Source: Euborellia annulipes
Taxonomy: Eukaryota > Arthropoda > Insecta > Dermaptera > Anisolabididae
NCBI GenBank assembly: GCA_023213315.1
Contig: JAKCPI010005336.1
Coordinates: forward strand, 1 to 64,000
Direction: 5' to 3'
DNA: 64,000 nt
The translations under genes and the position numbers were made by a program. Below, one piece after another: positions 1 through 14,700 of this stretch; within the stretch, counting starts at the first letter, position 1, and every line of letters starts with the position of its first letter. The notes beneath the pieces were generated by a model. The model was given only the letters and a program-made list of their open reading frames with translations. It made no database searches and was not told the DNA's origin.

Positions 1-37
1 ATATATATATATATATTTTTTTTTTTTCTTGTATATA

Positions 38-789
38 GGGTGGCCACAGAGAAATGAATTGAAATTTCCCTGATAATTCCAGGTTTTCCAGAGAAATTTT
101 TCTATTTTTTCATGATTCATGTAATTAATATGTCTAAAGTTATCAAAAGTTGTCTTTTTTTATCTTTTTCTCAACAAATGAAGCAGCCAAAAATTTTACT
201 TGTATCTTTTAAGCATTAACAAATTTATTTTTTCAATCAATGATTGAATAATGAACCTTTTTTTATGTTAATGAGTCCAAAAAATATCGATGATGAGTCG
301 AGTAACTTTTTACTCAATCACTGATATCTGTCATTGAGAATAAAAATACTTTTCTTATGAAAATTTTCTTGATACAAACAGATATATTGAAAATTCTTAA
401 GGATATATAATCATATATAATCTTGTTTCAAAAAATTGTTTGAAATTAATTTTATTTACTTCAAGTAAAGTAATTTTTTTGTTTAATAACAAAAAAATTA
501 ATGTTCTTTTTAAAGAAAATTAATGATTAATATCAATAAAAAAATAAATTTGTTTCAACGAATTTCTTGAGCCAAGAAAATCTTGTGATGGACAATACTA
601 CATTTTTTTAGTGTCGGGAAAATTGTCACAAAGCAAAAACAATTTAAAAAACTAATTTGACATAGCTTTAGAAGACGCAATAAATTTATTTCCCTGATAC
701 TTTTCAAAATTTCCTGATATTTCCATGATAATTCCTGGTCCCATTAAATTCCCAGGTTTTTAAGGTTTTCCAGGTCTGTAGCCACCATG
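38..789. mobile_element. Terminal-inverted-repeat element, GGTGGC ends
   Basis: The left end reads GGGTGGCCACAGAGAAA. The right end is its approximate inverse, CAGGTCTGTAGCCACC. Both termini also hold degenerate inverted copies of a CCTGATAATTCCAGG-like phrase. The interior is A+T-rich and has no credible coding frame, so this is a non-autonomous DNA element of unknown superfamily. The exact boundary and target duplication are not clear. Confidence 0.5.
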
Positions 790-825
790 GAATTTTTATA
801 AAAAAATATTTTCTTATTTTCAGGA

Positions 826-1245
826 TTTTAAAGATGACCGGTGTGCACAATCAATTACCAGTTTCGGTCTATCTGTGAGAACATCATCAGATCGGCAAAA
901 CGAGCATTCACAACATGTGTCATCTCATCACAAGCCAATTAAAATTTTTTTTGAAAACAAATTATATACTTATATATCTATATAAATGTTAAAAAGGAAT
1001 TAATTCAATTGTCTGTACAATAAGTTGGATGAAACACAAACAGATTTTTTTATAATAAATTTTTCTTATAATCTCTATATATAGATATATATAAATTGTT
1101 TTGAAAAAAATTTTTGATTGGCTTGTGATGACTTATGTTGTTAATGTTAGTTTTGCAGATGTGATGATGGTCTCTCAGATAGACCGAAACTGGCAGTTGA
1201 TTATGCACAACGGTCATCTTTTCAATAAAACTTCTGAAAATAAGA
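826..1245. repeat. Fold-back repeat with hammerhead-like motifs
   Basis: Two long arms (about 826-960 and 1085-1245) are inverted copies of each other around an A+T-rich centre. Each arm carries a motif of the form TGATGA, a short stem, then GAAAC: on the minus strand near 846-892 and on the plus strand near 1160-1192. The right copy has a good stem II (GGTCT with AGACC), but stem III is not preserved, so this copy looks decayed. Confidence 0.55.
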
Positions 1246-1339
1246 AAATATCTTTTATTTTTTTATAAAATTCTTGCTAGAAGAACCAGCTCTATAAAGA
1301 AGTAAACTCCCAACACATATTTTGGTCAATGATCTCTTA

Positions 1340-1564
1340 CACTAGCGGTCCCAGGGGGGCAGAGGCCCCCCCCCCCCCATTGGACCGACAAAAATTCAAG
1401 TTTTATTTAATATTTTAAAACTAAACAAAAAATTATAAATTTGCCAGAATGTTTTTTATTATTCAATGTTATAAAATTTATTTACTGTGTATTTCAATTT
1501 TTTAAATGAAATAAAAAAAAAATTTGGGCCCCTCCCCCTTCACCAAGTCCTGGGACCGCCACTG
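1340..1564. mobile_element. hAT-type MITE
   Basis: The ends are inverted repeats (CACTAGCGGTCCCAGG at left; the right end inverts to CAGTGGCGGTCCCAGG), followed inwards by G- or C-rich tracts. The flanks are ATCTCTTA at left and GTCTCTTA at right, a 7 of 8 match typical of hAT 8-bp target duplications. There is no coding capacity. Confidence 0.75.
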
Positions 1565-2036
1565 GTCTCTTACAACGTCCTAATTTTTTATTGGGGATTT
1601 TTTCCTGTTGTACAGCTAAGATGTAATAAATAAAATAAAAAAATTTTTTTTAAATATTCTGAAATCGAAATAATCACAGGGAGATATTACTATTTATTAC
1701 TAATTAATTAAATTCGTTTAAACCTATTTACTAGAAGCTATTCCTTTTCTGGGATTAGCATTTAACTATTTGTAAACATTTTATCATTATAACTCTGTAT
1801 CAACAATAGTGGTTTGAATCTGTTTTTCAAATAAAGACAATACCCGAAACGCCCTAAAATATCACTTATTATTATTATTATTATACCTGAATGCTTTATG
1901 ACGCATGGAGTGACAAAGGCTATTTGCCACACATTTGATCTGACTTTTTTTCTCTTTTTTTATTTAAGATAAATTTATGTGGCCTTATGTAAAACAATCT
2001 ATTATACAAAATTTAAATAGAAACAATATACCAAGA
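1565..2036. other. Gene-free A+T-rich flank
   Basis: Downstream flank of the RS/RGG gene if that gene stops at 2037, or an intron if the strong donor at 2044 is used. It contains an (ATT)n run near 1866 and no other recognisable feature. Confidence 0.4.
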
Positions 2037-2762
2037 TCACTTACAAGCGCTGTTGGGCCGTCTCATCCGATAATTGAGGCTGCGGGCCGTCACTCGTGAC
2101 GGCCCCTCCTGCCCCTGCCTCGAAGAGGAGCCTCGGAATGTTCCGCGAGGTCTTCGAGCTCGAATATTTCTTTGAAATCTTCTCGGCGACCTGGACCGTT
2201 GCTATGAAAAATAAATAAAAAATTTTAATTGTACGGACATAAAATTTTTTTCTCTAAAGTCTTTTATTATAGAATGTAGCCACCCTCTGTCCCGATTCTG
2301 TTCCGACCCAATAATAGAACGTCCTCTATTATTGGGACCAACAGAAAAATAATCATTTTAAATTAATCGATTTCAATTAAACATAAGAAAAAAATAATAA
2401 TAATAATTAAGGAGAAAAAATTATTGAGATCATTGATAAAAAATAATAATGGAATTTTATTTGTTATTTTCTTGTATTTATCACAAAAAACATCAATATT
2501 AAACAAATTTTTATCCTAATATAGCTTTAAATTGCCCCGATTTAAGGAGACAAAAGTATTAATTCTGTCTTGATTCTCTTTTGAGAATCATTCACTTACA
2601 GGCGTTCTCTAAATGATTTTCTAATCAAACGTCAAATTTAATATGCGAGATTTTTTTTTATAATACTACAAAAGTATAAAGAAAATACTTACTTGAGTGT
2701 GTGGGTGTGAGTAATTTTCGTAACTCTCTTCATCATCATCATCAAAATCATCTTTAACAAAA

Positions 2763-2793
<31 letters not shown>

Positions 2794-5700
2794 GAGAAGA
2801 GATTAGAAAAAAATGCAAGATTTCAATCAAGTGATTTAGATGTTGGGAGATAAAATAGCTTCCGAAATAATGAAAATTCTGTCTTTCTTCAAATCACGAA
2901 AATATCCCCCCCGATTTTAATGAAAATAGAACTGTAGTGCCCAAAAGTGGTTTGAGCACTGGTCGAGTTGTTGTATTGCCGAAGGGGGTGTGTGGGAACT
3001 TTTGAGGGTAAATAATAAGCTTGGATATTTTTAATTGGTTTTATTAACAAAGATATTAAATAACAAGGTGAGATGTGAAGATGTGGAGTGAAGTGAAGAG
3101 AGGGTGAATTATTAGATGGAAGGAAGTGAAGAAATGGATATCCCAAAGCCGGGTCGAATGTGAGAGTAGAATAATCATCTCTAATCTCGGATTATTACAG
3201 AACGAACGAACACCTCTCTAGGTGGAGCCTCTACCCGACTAAAGATCGAATTTCCAAATCCCTCATTACGACATTTTTTATTCGCCTACAATTAAATAGT
3301 ATATAAAAAACCATCAAAAAACTTTGCGAATTCCCTAAAATAATCCTTTTGACGAGTACCATTCTCTTGGCAACAGATGTCCTATCATGTGTTACTGCAA
3401 TTTTTGGAGATATCGAAAACAAAAAATCTTTATTTAAATAAGAAAATGTATATTTTTTTTATTTACCTTCTTGATAAATTGGGTCTTCAACATCTTCCAA
3501 ATTTAAATCGTCATTGTAATCTTCTTCATTGTAGTCTTCGTTCATTAAAAATTCAATCTCTTCTTGAATTCTCCTAAAAAAAACTTAGAATTATATTTTT
3601 GTAAGTCATGTATTTTTAAATTTATTTTTATTTTTCGAATTTTAAAAAAAAGCCAATTAACATTGTAAGTTAATTAGTTTTAACTGTCAGACCCCCACTT
3701 AACCAAAAATTAGGGTAGGTCTATATAAACATTTACACCCCAGCGCGTGAATAGGCTTCGGGTTAATGATTATGTTACTGGTTTTACCTAGTTGTTTGAG
3801 GGCGTGATCTCGGCCGATATCTATATGTACTGGTTCGAGGTGGACGATTATAATAAGAACCTCGGCCTCTTCCTCTAGAAGGAACATAGTATGGCGTTGA
3901 ATGTTCTCTATTTGGGTTTCGATAACCTCTTGCACGAGAATTCCCCATTCCTCTTTGAATATGGGAATTATTTATTTCTGAAGACATCGCTGATGGATTT
4001 ACAAACGATGGTATAAAAAGAGGCACTGAAAATAAAAATATATTTTTATTAATACCCATTTGTTATATTAAATTCAAGTTTACTATTAATAAAGTTATAG
4101 ATTAGAGTCAGTATGAGTAAACTACTAACCAAAAAATGTTCTTGTTTAGTTCAAAAAAATGGCCTTATTAGAAAAAATTATAAATAAATAAATTCATTAC
4201 GACCCGCTTAGAGGCACCAGTCCTCGGTGGCTAGGTCCAACAAACACAATACAAATTTAAATACAATAACAAATACAACAAAACAAAAGGAAAAAAAAAT
4301 AGAAATCTATGCCCATTAACAATCAACATGTTCCATGCATTTCCATCGAAAGAAATAAAAAACAATTATCAAAAATTCGCGCAAGTCAGGAGTAAACGTC
4401 GCATTAGCCATCCCGACATTCGCCTTAGGCTGTTAAGGATAACCTGGCCAAAACCTTAACAAGGATGATATGACCTCTCTACCTGAATTATTCTCTGCGA
4501 TCAAGAACTAAATAAAAATTTCTCACAACTAGCACATTAGGACTTGACAAAATTTAATATAGATTTAATCATAGGGGCAGATGACTATAATCCCAAGTAT
4601 TGACAGACAAACCGTTCCACAAATCAATTCCAGATACTACAAACGAATGCAAACCTACATTCTTCAAGAATCTTGGCTTCTGAATTTTCCTCCTATGATC
4701 AACCCTACTATAATAATTTGGTTCGCGAAATCTACTTGTTATCTTCTCCCAACTCCTAATACCTTGATACGTCTTAAACATTAGCCTCGATTTTGCCCAT
4801 CCCTCCTTTCTAATAAACTAGCCCAACCTAACTAACTCTCTAATCATCCAACTAGGACTACTAAAACACTACTACTACTCCTGTAAACACCTATTAAATA
4901 GAAAACACAAAAATTTGGAAACACTATCCACTACAAATTTTAAGAGTTCACTATTAATTTGATCTTCTCCCGAAGCCTTCCCCGATTTTAACGCCTTAAT
5001 ACCCAAGACTACCGACTGTACCGACTCCACAATGTGCAAATCTCCCATTTGATCCCCACTGGGACACTCAAAAACTACCTACAAGTTGGGAAAGAGCAAG
5101 TACAGGACCAGCAAAGAAAAGAAAGCCTTTGTAAGCCAAATGCCAAATTCGTCCATCCTCAGTCCTGGGCTTGTATTTATTTTAGGCACAAAGTCGTAAT
5201 TGTTAATGATGCACAAAAGACACTCAACTTTTTTATTTAACTCAAGAATTTCATTATCTTTTTCTTAGACTAGTGTATCCAAGTTTAGAACGTCATCTAT
5301 TACATTATTTGTGTGTTTGGTTAATTCGTCAATTCGTTTTAATAAGACCTAGTCAATTCCAATCTTCCTTTGTCCCCATAACCTCCCGTGATTGGAACAA
5401 GCTCCCTGCGTCTATCTTCCCCAAAACCTACAATCTTTAACTATTTTCTTTCTGGCTGCATGTTACTATTGGTCATTATAGGTCTTTGGGCCTTATGCAC
5501 CCATTACAAAAAGAAAAGAAAGGCCTACAAGGACTGAGGATGGAATGAATTTTGTCCGAAACATCTCCTTTGGCATTTGGCATACAAAGGCTTTATTTTC
5601 TTTGCTGCTCCTATACTTGCTCTTTCCCAACTTGTAATATCAACAGCAATTTCGGATTATATAAATTATAATAAAATATGGAATGGAAAAGAATAAGTAC

Positions 5701-8700
5701 AGGTGCAGCAAATGAAGAGAGCCGATGCCAAATGCCGAAAAGGAGACGTTTCGGACAAAATTTTATTTGTCCATCCTCAGTCCTCGTTGGCTTATAAATT
5801 AATTAGGCACAAAGTTGTCATTGAGGACTGAAGATGGACAAATAAAATTTTGTCCGAAACGTCTCCTTTTCGGCATTTGGCATCCAAAGGCTCTCTTCAT
5901 TTGCTGCACCTGTACTTATTCTTTTCCATTCCATAACATCAACATCAACTTCTCTTCGAATTATATAATAAAATATATTAAAAATATAAAAATACCTGTG
6001 CACCCTGAAGCTGTTGTTTGCCCAAAAGGAATTAAGTTAATAACTGAATTATTTGGAAGGATAGATGATAATGGTATATTTGGCAGAAAAGTTTGGGCGT
6101 TTAAGAGCGATGTTACTGGTTGTGTTGTTGTAGATGTAGTCGAGGTTGACGCAATTATTGGTAAGCTTGTTAATGTAGACAAATGTGATTCTAAAAAAAA
6201 AAATTAAAATACTATTAATAAATGAGAGTGTTAAAATTACTTTCTTGCAAAAAATAAAAACAATAAATAAAAAATATTTTTTAATTATTTATTGTTTCAA
6301 TAAATCTAAAATAATTAAATATAAAAAAATTTTATATTATAAACATTAATAGTTCAAGAAAAACTTTTGGCTTTTAAATATTTATATCCTATTAAGGAAT
6401 ACTTTAATTCAGAGTTATTTAAAGAAATAAAAACAGTAGAAATTCGATTCAGATCCCAGTTATCTCCATTTATATAAATGCGAGAAACTTTGTTAAAAAG
6501 CTACAATGTTTTTAGAAAGTTGTAAGAATAGATATATAATTTATTCCCCTCTCAAGCAAAAACTGAAGACGTCTCAAAATTTTCTTATTATAAACACCAA
6601 ATTTCGTTTTTACATGGTTCATATTTACCAGAAAAAACCGTGTAAAAAGTTTAACCTTTAACTATCTCCACTTCGAAGGCCATGCAAAATTTATCTCTAT
6701 ATTGTTTGTAGATGATGTGCGTTGCGTATTATACGCAAAAGTATTTATTTTTGGCCGACAGTCCTTAAAATTAGATTGATTTTCCTTACGGCCATCTACA
6801 AACAAATTAGAGATAAATTTTAGATGGCCTACGAAGAGATAGTTAAAGGTACACGGTTTTTTCTGGAACATATAAACCATATAACAACGAAATTTGGTGT
6901 TTCATGTTAAAATTAAAATAAAATGACCATTATTACAAATTCTTTTTAAAAGATCTTCTTATTTTCATAGTTATAAGCTAAGAAATACTGAATTAAAGTT
7001 GTTGGCTTTTAATCAGGATCCGGAGGAACTTTGCAGTCAGGAAATTAAATAAGTTCCTTCGGGTCCTGATTAAACCTCCACAGTCATAAAACATTAAGTT
7101 TTGGCTTTTATATTTAAAAAAGATAGACAAGAAAAAGAATATTTTTTTTCTAATACTTAAATTAAGTATTAAGGAATTTGTGATCTATTATATAAAATAA
7201 TTGAAATATTGATAAATTAATATTATTGTTGCCTATCAAAAAGCAAAAACCAAACAAGGAAATTAAATGATTTTCTGAGAGCTTCTCACAAGATTACGTG
7301 TAACGCTGGTTAATTAAAAATACATGATATTGGTAGTTTGTTTTTTATTTGTCAGGAAAAGAACCATTACCAAGGCCTGAAATTACAAATTTTATGTTAT
7401 ACAAAATCACACATTCTCAATAAAGGAGAAAAACAGTCATTAACACGGACAATCTTAGTTAGGAGGTCGCAGTCTTGCTGGTCCCTAGATCTGTTTGGTG
7501 GATGTCTCAGAGGTTTGGATTTGTCTTTGAAATCTGGAGGAAGGTCGGTTGTGTGTAATCGTGTTTTTGTTTAGTTTAGGTTGACTACAGGGCCTCAATA
7601 TGCCTACTTCCCAAGTTGGTGGTGTGTTTTGTGGGTGCCTCAGAGGTTTGAGTTTATCTCTGAGATCTGAAGGAAGGTCGGTTGTGTGTATTCGTGTTTG
7701 TATTAATTTGTAGTTTCATTCATTTAATTCATTTGTAATTTGATAATAGTTCTTTTCCTGAACCGAAACCATTTCAAATGCGCATAATGGACGGGCAAAA
7801 TTAAGTTTTACACATATAAACCAATATCATGTCTTTTTAATATTAGACTGAAAAATAATCAGTACATGGACTATAATAAATAAAAAAAAAAAAAAAAAAA
7901 AAAAATAATCCCGAAAAGCTCTCAGAAAATCCTTTAATGATGCCTGCCTATCCTTTTTATTTTACAAGTAAATATGAGAAAAATGGAGAAAACATAAAAA
8001 AGAAACATTTTAAGAAATTTCATCACTATCACTTGCACATATTTTCTGCTTAATTGTGTTTATATTATTATAAAAAATCATTTTACAATAATAAAATAAA
8101 GCTACTGAATTAAATAAAGGTGGCTGCCCGACGTAAGAATAAGTTAGGCAGCAAACTTCAACAAAGTTTCACTCATAGATTTTAAAATAAATTAACAAAT
8201 TAATCAGAAAAAATGTGTATTCATTAAAATAAATAAATAAATTTTGTAATAGTGATCAAGAAGTGATAAAATAGTAATAAGAGAAGGGCTTAATTTTAAG
8301 CTTTTAAGGAAAAAAATAATTCAATTTTCTAAAATACCTTTTATCTTAATATAATATTGATAGATAAATAAATATACGTATATGTAAAAAATACATATAC
8401 ATATATTTAAGTATTTTTCTTTCGGAAAAAATGACTTGTTTTTTATTATTGTCATTTAACAAATTTATTTGTATTTTTTGTTTTTCCAAGTCAATTGAAT
8501 ATACAATTTAGGAATGAGGAATCTAAAGATTAAATAAAATTAAAAATTTAATTATCAATAATTAAATATTTAAAAAAAAATTAAAATAGTAATATGAACA
8601 AACGCAGAAATTGACACATGGGTCAAATTAAAATTTTTTCATGCGTTGAAATTTATATATCTATGTTAAAATTGTAATATTTTATTTGGTTTCTTAATCC

Positions 8701-11700
8701 TAGAAGGCATTTTCTTTTATTTTTTTTTAAATGAAACCCTATTTTTGAAAATATAATGAGTTTTTGAGAAACGACTGTTTATTTATTCTTCTCTCTATAA
8801 AAAAAGTTATTTTCAACAGAGGAAATTTATTTGTTTAATTTCATTTTGAGTGTAGTTTTTTTTTAAAATAATTAAAATTATTATTTATAATTTAAATTAG
8901 TTAAAATCAAATTTTATTGCATATATTTGCTTTTGCAATTTAACATCCCGTTTATTAATTTTTCTTTTTTTTATTTGGGGAATTTTTTATATTAAACTAA
9001 TTTTTGTAAAAATTTTTTATTAATATATATATAAAAAGGTAAAATTGTTTTATTGTATATTACTTTCAATATACATATAACAATGCATTTTTAGACCTTT
9101 TTCTAGTTTCTGTCTGAGGAATCAATTTCTTTTATAAGTAATATGTAATAAAAATTTATAATAAGTTAAAAGCTACGATATTATTTTGGATAAAAATATA
9201 TTTTTGTTTTTGCATCTAAATTGTATTCTTTTGAAAATAAAAAGAAATTAAGATAGATTAGATATATTTAAATTAATATATCTGTGTTTTTGATATACTG
9301 GCATATATGAAAAATATTAAATATATTATTTTAATTAAATATAAATATACAAAAATTAAATAATAAATATATTATATAAAATATAATGAGAGTTTCAAGG
9401 TGCTTTCTAGGATTAACTTAATATCTATATAAAAGGACAGTTCAAGAAATGTTTAAAAAAAATAATTTGTTTTAAATTAAAAAAAAAATGAAATTTAAAT
9501 TCAAAAATGTTTATAAAACGAAATAAAAATTTTGAAAACATTCATTTTGGTAAATAAAACTTCTTGTACTGCCAAATGATTCCTTTGTTCTTCCTTTAGA
9601 TTCATCGTCTATTTTTTTATTTCCTCTTCTTTTGAGTTTTCACGTGTCTTCACTATAGAGTTCAAATTTTATTTTTTCATCTTCTAATAAATTCAATTTC
9701 TTCTTGGTATAATAATTTCCTTTTTTTTTAATTATTTCAATAGTTAATTGATATTTATTAATATTTATATATATTTTATTTATTTATTTTTAATAATTTC
9801 TGTTTTTCATATATATTGTTATTTATTTTTTTTTGTATTTTTATAATTATTATTTATTATTTTTGAAGATGTTTTTTTATCAAATTAATTCATTTTTCAT
9901 CTTTTTATAATTTCAAAATACCTTATTGATATAATAATTATATATTTTATTCATTTATTTTTAATATATTTCTGTGTTTCTTATTATTTGCTTTTATAAT
10001 TATTATTTATTTATATATATTTTTTTTGTATTTTTATAATTATTTATTTTTTTTTATATAATTAATTATATAGAGATTCATTTTTCATTCAGTTTAATTT
10101 TTTATAAATTCGAAATATCTTATTGACATAATAATAATTATATATTTTATTTATTTTTAAATAATATTTGCTTTTCATATTCTTTGTCTTTTTAATAAAA
10201 TTGTTATTGATTTATTTTTAATATTATATAGAAAATTTTTTGCATTTTTATAATTATTATTTATTATTTTTAAAAATATTTTTTTATATAATTCATTCAT
10301 TTTTTATTCAGTTTAATATTTATTTTATTTTTGTATTTCATCTTCTTATAAATTCAAATCCAATTAAAACGATATATATATATATATCATTCTCCAAAAT
10401 TAATTCCATCTCCTTCAAAGTACTCCGGAACAAATACACTTATACCAACGCTTCTTCCAATCTTCGAAACATTTGTTATACTCGATTTCAAGCCATTCCG
10501 GCTTGAGCACCTTCTTCGATACCGCTTTTGCATAAACAATTTATAGCTGAGTTGTTATATTAATAATAGGGTAAAATTGAGAAATGCAGCTAAGGTTATT
10601 TCTCTATTTGGTTAATTCACACAGCTGTCGTTTCGGTTCCGTGTTTGAACCATCTTCAGAGCTGGCGAAAAGTCATTATGAAAGTGTCATAATGGATTTT
10701 ATACATTGTTGAAAAATTCTTATATAAATATATATATATATATATACAGTGAGACGACCAGGTACATAAAATGATGATATAAGAATTTTTCAACAATGTA
10801 TAAAATCCACTATGACACTTTCATAATGACTTTTCGCCAGCTCTGAAGATGGTTCAAACACGGAACCGAAACGTCAGCTGTGTGAATTAACCAAATAAAG
10901 AAATAACCTTAGCTGCATTTCTCATTTTTACCACCCTTTTATTTGCTCAATCGAGTCAAAACGATAACCACGAGGTGGTTTTTTTGAGTTTCGGTACAGT
11001 CAGTAGTCAGACGGAGCCAAATCAGATGAATAGGGCTGTTGCGGAATGATATGATGGAAAAAAATCGCGAACAACCAAATCTGTGTGTGAGATGGCGCAT
11101 TAACGTGATGAAAAAACCAAGAGTTGTTTCGCCTCTTGAGGCGAATTTCTTCACACAACGACGCATAACGCCCAAATAATATTCCTTATTTTCAGTTTGG
11201 CCATGCGGAAGGAATTCATTGCGGACAATACCGCGATAGTTGAAGATAACTGAAAATTGAAAAGTCTTACTATTTTTTGATCACAGTTGTAAATTCAATT
11301 TCTTCTTGTTATAATAATTTCATTTTTTTCAATTAATATAGTAGTAATTGTTATTTATTTTTTTCGTGATTTCATTTGTTATTATATTAATAATATATTT
11401 ATATATTTTATTTATTTATTTTTAATATATTTGTTTTTCATAATCTTTGCTTTTTTAATAATATTATTTATTGATAATATTGTTATTTATTTATTTATTA
11501 AATATTTTTTTTTGTAATTTTACTTTCCCTTACCTATATATGTAATATATAGTGAGAAAGTATTGCGATCATGTCAAAAATTTTCAATGTCGAGATTTTT
11601 TTATTTATTATTTTTCCCAAGATATTTTTTATATAATTAATTCATTTTTCATTCGTTTCAGTTTAATATTTATTTTATTTTTGTTTTCCATCTTTTTTTT

Positions 11701-14700
11701 TTAAATTCAAAATATCTTGATGGTATAATTTCAACTTTTTTCTTGAAGTGGATTATTATAATTGTAAATTCCTTGATATTTAGCTTTTTCTTAAGCACCA
11801 TAGAGCAAATTTCGATTCATTTTTTGTTCATTCAATTTCTCTTGAATTCAGAGTATAAATTATGTAGACCTATATATTATAAAAAGTATATTTATTATTT
11901 TAATTGTTAATATATATTTTTTTCTTTTATTTTCTTTTTATAGTTTTTTTTTTTTTTTTTTTTAAGTTTGTTTAGCTCTCTTTTATTATGAATACTTTAT
12001 TTTCAAATTTCATATATTATTTGTGAGTATATATTTCTGAATGTCTGGTTGTTTTTTTTATTTTTGTTTCATCATGATATTTTTGTTCAGCGACTTGTTG
12101 GTGTTATTTTTGAGTTTTTCTCTTCAATCATGTTATCATCGTCATCATATTAGAGATTCAAAAGTTTTGGTTACTCCATAGAGTAACTTTATTAAGATTA
12201 TACTGGGGAGGGGATTCTGCTTCCTATCCCAAAATATACTGGGGAGGGGATTCTGCTTCCTATCCCAAAATATACTGGGGAGGGGATTCTGCTTCCTATC
12301 CCAAAAGAGCCATCATTGAGTTATATACATTTTTGTCTTTTTTTGCTTATTTGAACAATAACTCAGAATTGCTTAATCGGCTCATTTTTGTTTTATTTAA
12401 TAATAGTTTTTTTTTATGTATTAGAAATTAGTATACCATGGTATAACCATAATAATGGTCAACGTTTCAATATTTTATTTATTTTATTGTAGACTGATTA
12501 ATTTTAAGAGACGCAATTTCCTATTGATTAATAAAAGCAGTGATAATCCCATGATAAATTAAAGAAAAAATAAAGTATTATATACAGTGTATCAGCAAAG
12601 AATTGAACCCACCCAGGAGAAATTCCAATTCGTTTCATTCAAACTCATAAAGTGGCCAGTGGCTAATAGGATAAACTGAATTTCGGATCTGAAATTGCCA
12701 CACAACTCGATTTGTGTCCCATTTGGCACAAAAAATTATTCAACATTGGTAAAGTAACTGGGGAGATAATTTCACCCCCTATATCTCTAATGTGTAGTAG
12801 GTACTGTAGAGTGTAATAGAATTCAAGCCAGGAATTCGAACTGAAAATTTGTGAAAACATCAAATCAATTCATGATGGTTAATTAAGGGTAAAACACGAA
12901 ATTCTACTCTTTAATTTTACCAGGCTTCTTCAAAAAACAAAGGACCGAGAAGAAGACCTTTTAATTTTATTTTGTCAATTAAATTCTTTCACGCGAATTC
13001 CTTGCTGTGTGAGAAGTTCCCAAGCTGAGTTCTTTCCCTACACGAGGATCAGCAAAGTCATCCATTTAACAGCCTTCTTCCTCTAAGGCTTTAAATAAGC
13101 CAAAGAAGTAAGAAAACAAAGTGTAGAGTGTAATGAAATTCAAGCCAGAAATTTGAAAATTAATATTTTAATATAATTGATATTCAGCAAAAAATAAAAA
13201 CCACGTTTTCATTGAAAAAAATCAAAAGTGGTTTAAATTTTTTCGACATCTGAAGACATTTAGACTTTCTATTTCAACTGATTGGAAGCCCAATTATATT
13301 ATTTAATGTCTATGTGGGTTGTGTCGTAGCTTCTTAAAAAACACAAAATACTAGTAAGTACATAATAATTGATAAAGTATATTTTTTTAAATTTTCCTGG
13401 CTACAAATAGATCATTTAATTTGATAAAGATAAATTTGTCCGAGATGTATTTTTTACTTTTCAGATCATGGAATTTCGATAAATAACTAGTAATAAAAAT
13501 CCCAAACCTTTTAAAAAATTTTATGTCCATTTCTTTATTGGTCCACTGTATATATTAACTCAAAGTGCAGTCGGCGCCACAAGTGCCTGATGTGCTCCAG
13601 AGTGGAGCCTTCAGCTCCAATATTTTTGAAATAAATAAATCATCTTTTTTTTTTAATGCAACTGAAGGGGAAAAGCTACTTTCAAGTCTAAGCATTTTGG
13701 TTGCCTAAGCTTAAGACTCCACCCTCGAGCACATAAGGCACCTGTGGCACGACTGTACACATGCATAGTAGAATCCACCATACCTAATGTGTGTCGGTTT
13801 TAGGCTCCATAGAATCTCAAAAATCAGCTGATGAAACTGGCAAAAGTAACACCAAAATAATTAATAAATTATTATAACACATTAATAATACATATGTATC
13901 TATGGTGATCTTAAGTTATTGCAGTTTTCACTGGCTGGTCCGTAATCGTAACCGGCAACTATGATTTCCAAATAATATAAATATTTTTTTTTTTTTTTCG
14001 AAACAGCAATAACTCTTAAGATAACCCAACAAAATATGAAATACTTACGAAAATCTCTTCAATTCCTTTTGATTTCTTCTCCCATCTATTATCTTATATT
14101 TACAATGATTATAAAATTTTAGTGGTCGAATATCAAATTAAAATGATTCTGAACACTAGATTTAAAACAAAAATTGTTTTAAGAATGCATATATTCTATA
14201 TACAAAATAGAATTTTCGAAATTCAAATAGAGATAATGCCAAAAGTTAATCATAATTAGATAAGCGGAGAAAAGGGCCAAAAGACAAACAATAAAAAGAA
14301 AAATGATGCAGGAAGAAGAGAATAATTAGATATGTTTATTTGTTAGGTCTTGTCCTTCAAGGATGTTGATTGTTTTTTTTTTTTTTTTAATTTACTCATT
14401 TTAGCTGAAGGATAGCACTAAGATCATCGTTATGATATAATTTAGAGTAAATATTTCAAGTTATAGTGATTCGAACCTTAGGTTTCATTGATATTAAAAT
14501 AAATATGTTTCACATCGGTTACCAGGAAATTCCTATTTGTTTGTGAAAAATTATTGATATTTATATTTTCTAAAAATTTTATATTCATTTTCTATTAAAA
14601 ATCAAGGTCAATTTTCAAAGCTTGCTTTAATCTTGAGTCGCAACAAAGTCATCTTTTGTTTATTGTCCTTCCGTGGCCACTTTTACTTTCTCTTACTCTA

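Larger units (their letters stand above)
5678..5937. repeat. Fold-back repeat with two ribozyme-like arms
   Basis: Arms 5678-5784 and 5823-5937 are near-perfect inverted copies, about 105 bases each, with a short spacer. Each arm contains one hammerhead-like motif. The outer parts recur as a single arm at 54418-54490. The right arm ends about 60 bases from exon 6190-5996 of the RS/RGG gene. Confidence 0.7.
10395..11287 (-). pseudogene. mariner transposase remnant, interrupted
   Basis: Minus-strand translations match mariner transposase in broken frames. One piece upstream reads NYRGIVRNEFLPHG, then NKEYYLGVMRR. The C-terminal piece reads EIEYNKCFEDWKKRWYKC at about 10495-10440. The right end (TTTTTTGATCACAGT) is the terminal repeat also seen at both ends of the element at 18207-18642. 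Frameshifts, stops and a fold-back insertion at about 10553-10940 make it inactive. Confidence 0.75.

Noticed and set aside
3699..3935. Second minus-strand frame over exon 4025-3788
   Set aside because: Wrong frame of a true exon; it runs through the GT donor at 3787 and the phases do not match the neighbours.
5815..6207. Plus-strand open frame of 130 codons
   Set aside because: It overlaps the minus-strand exon 6190-5996 and a fold-back arm. The minus-strand reading has matched splice phases, so this frame is antisense noise.
14049..14085. Possible small exon (WEKKSKGIEEIF) on the minus strand
   Set aside because: The donor is good and the phase fits exon 16642, but the acceptor has a poor pyrimidine tract and the next phase does not meet exon 6190. 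Kept as a candidate only.
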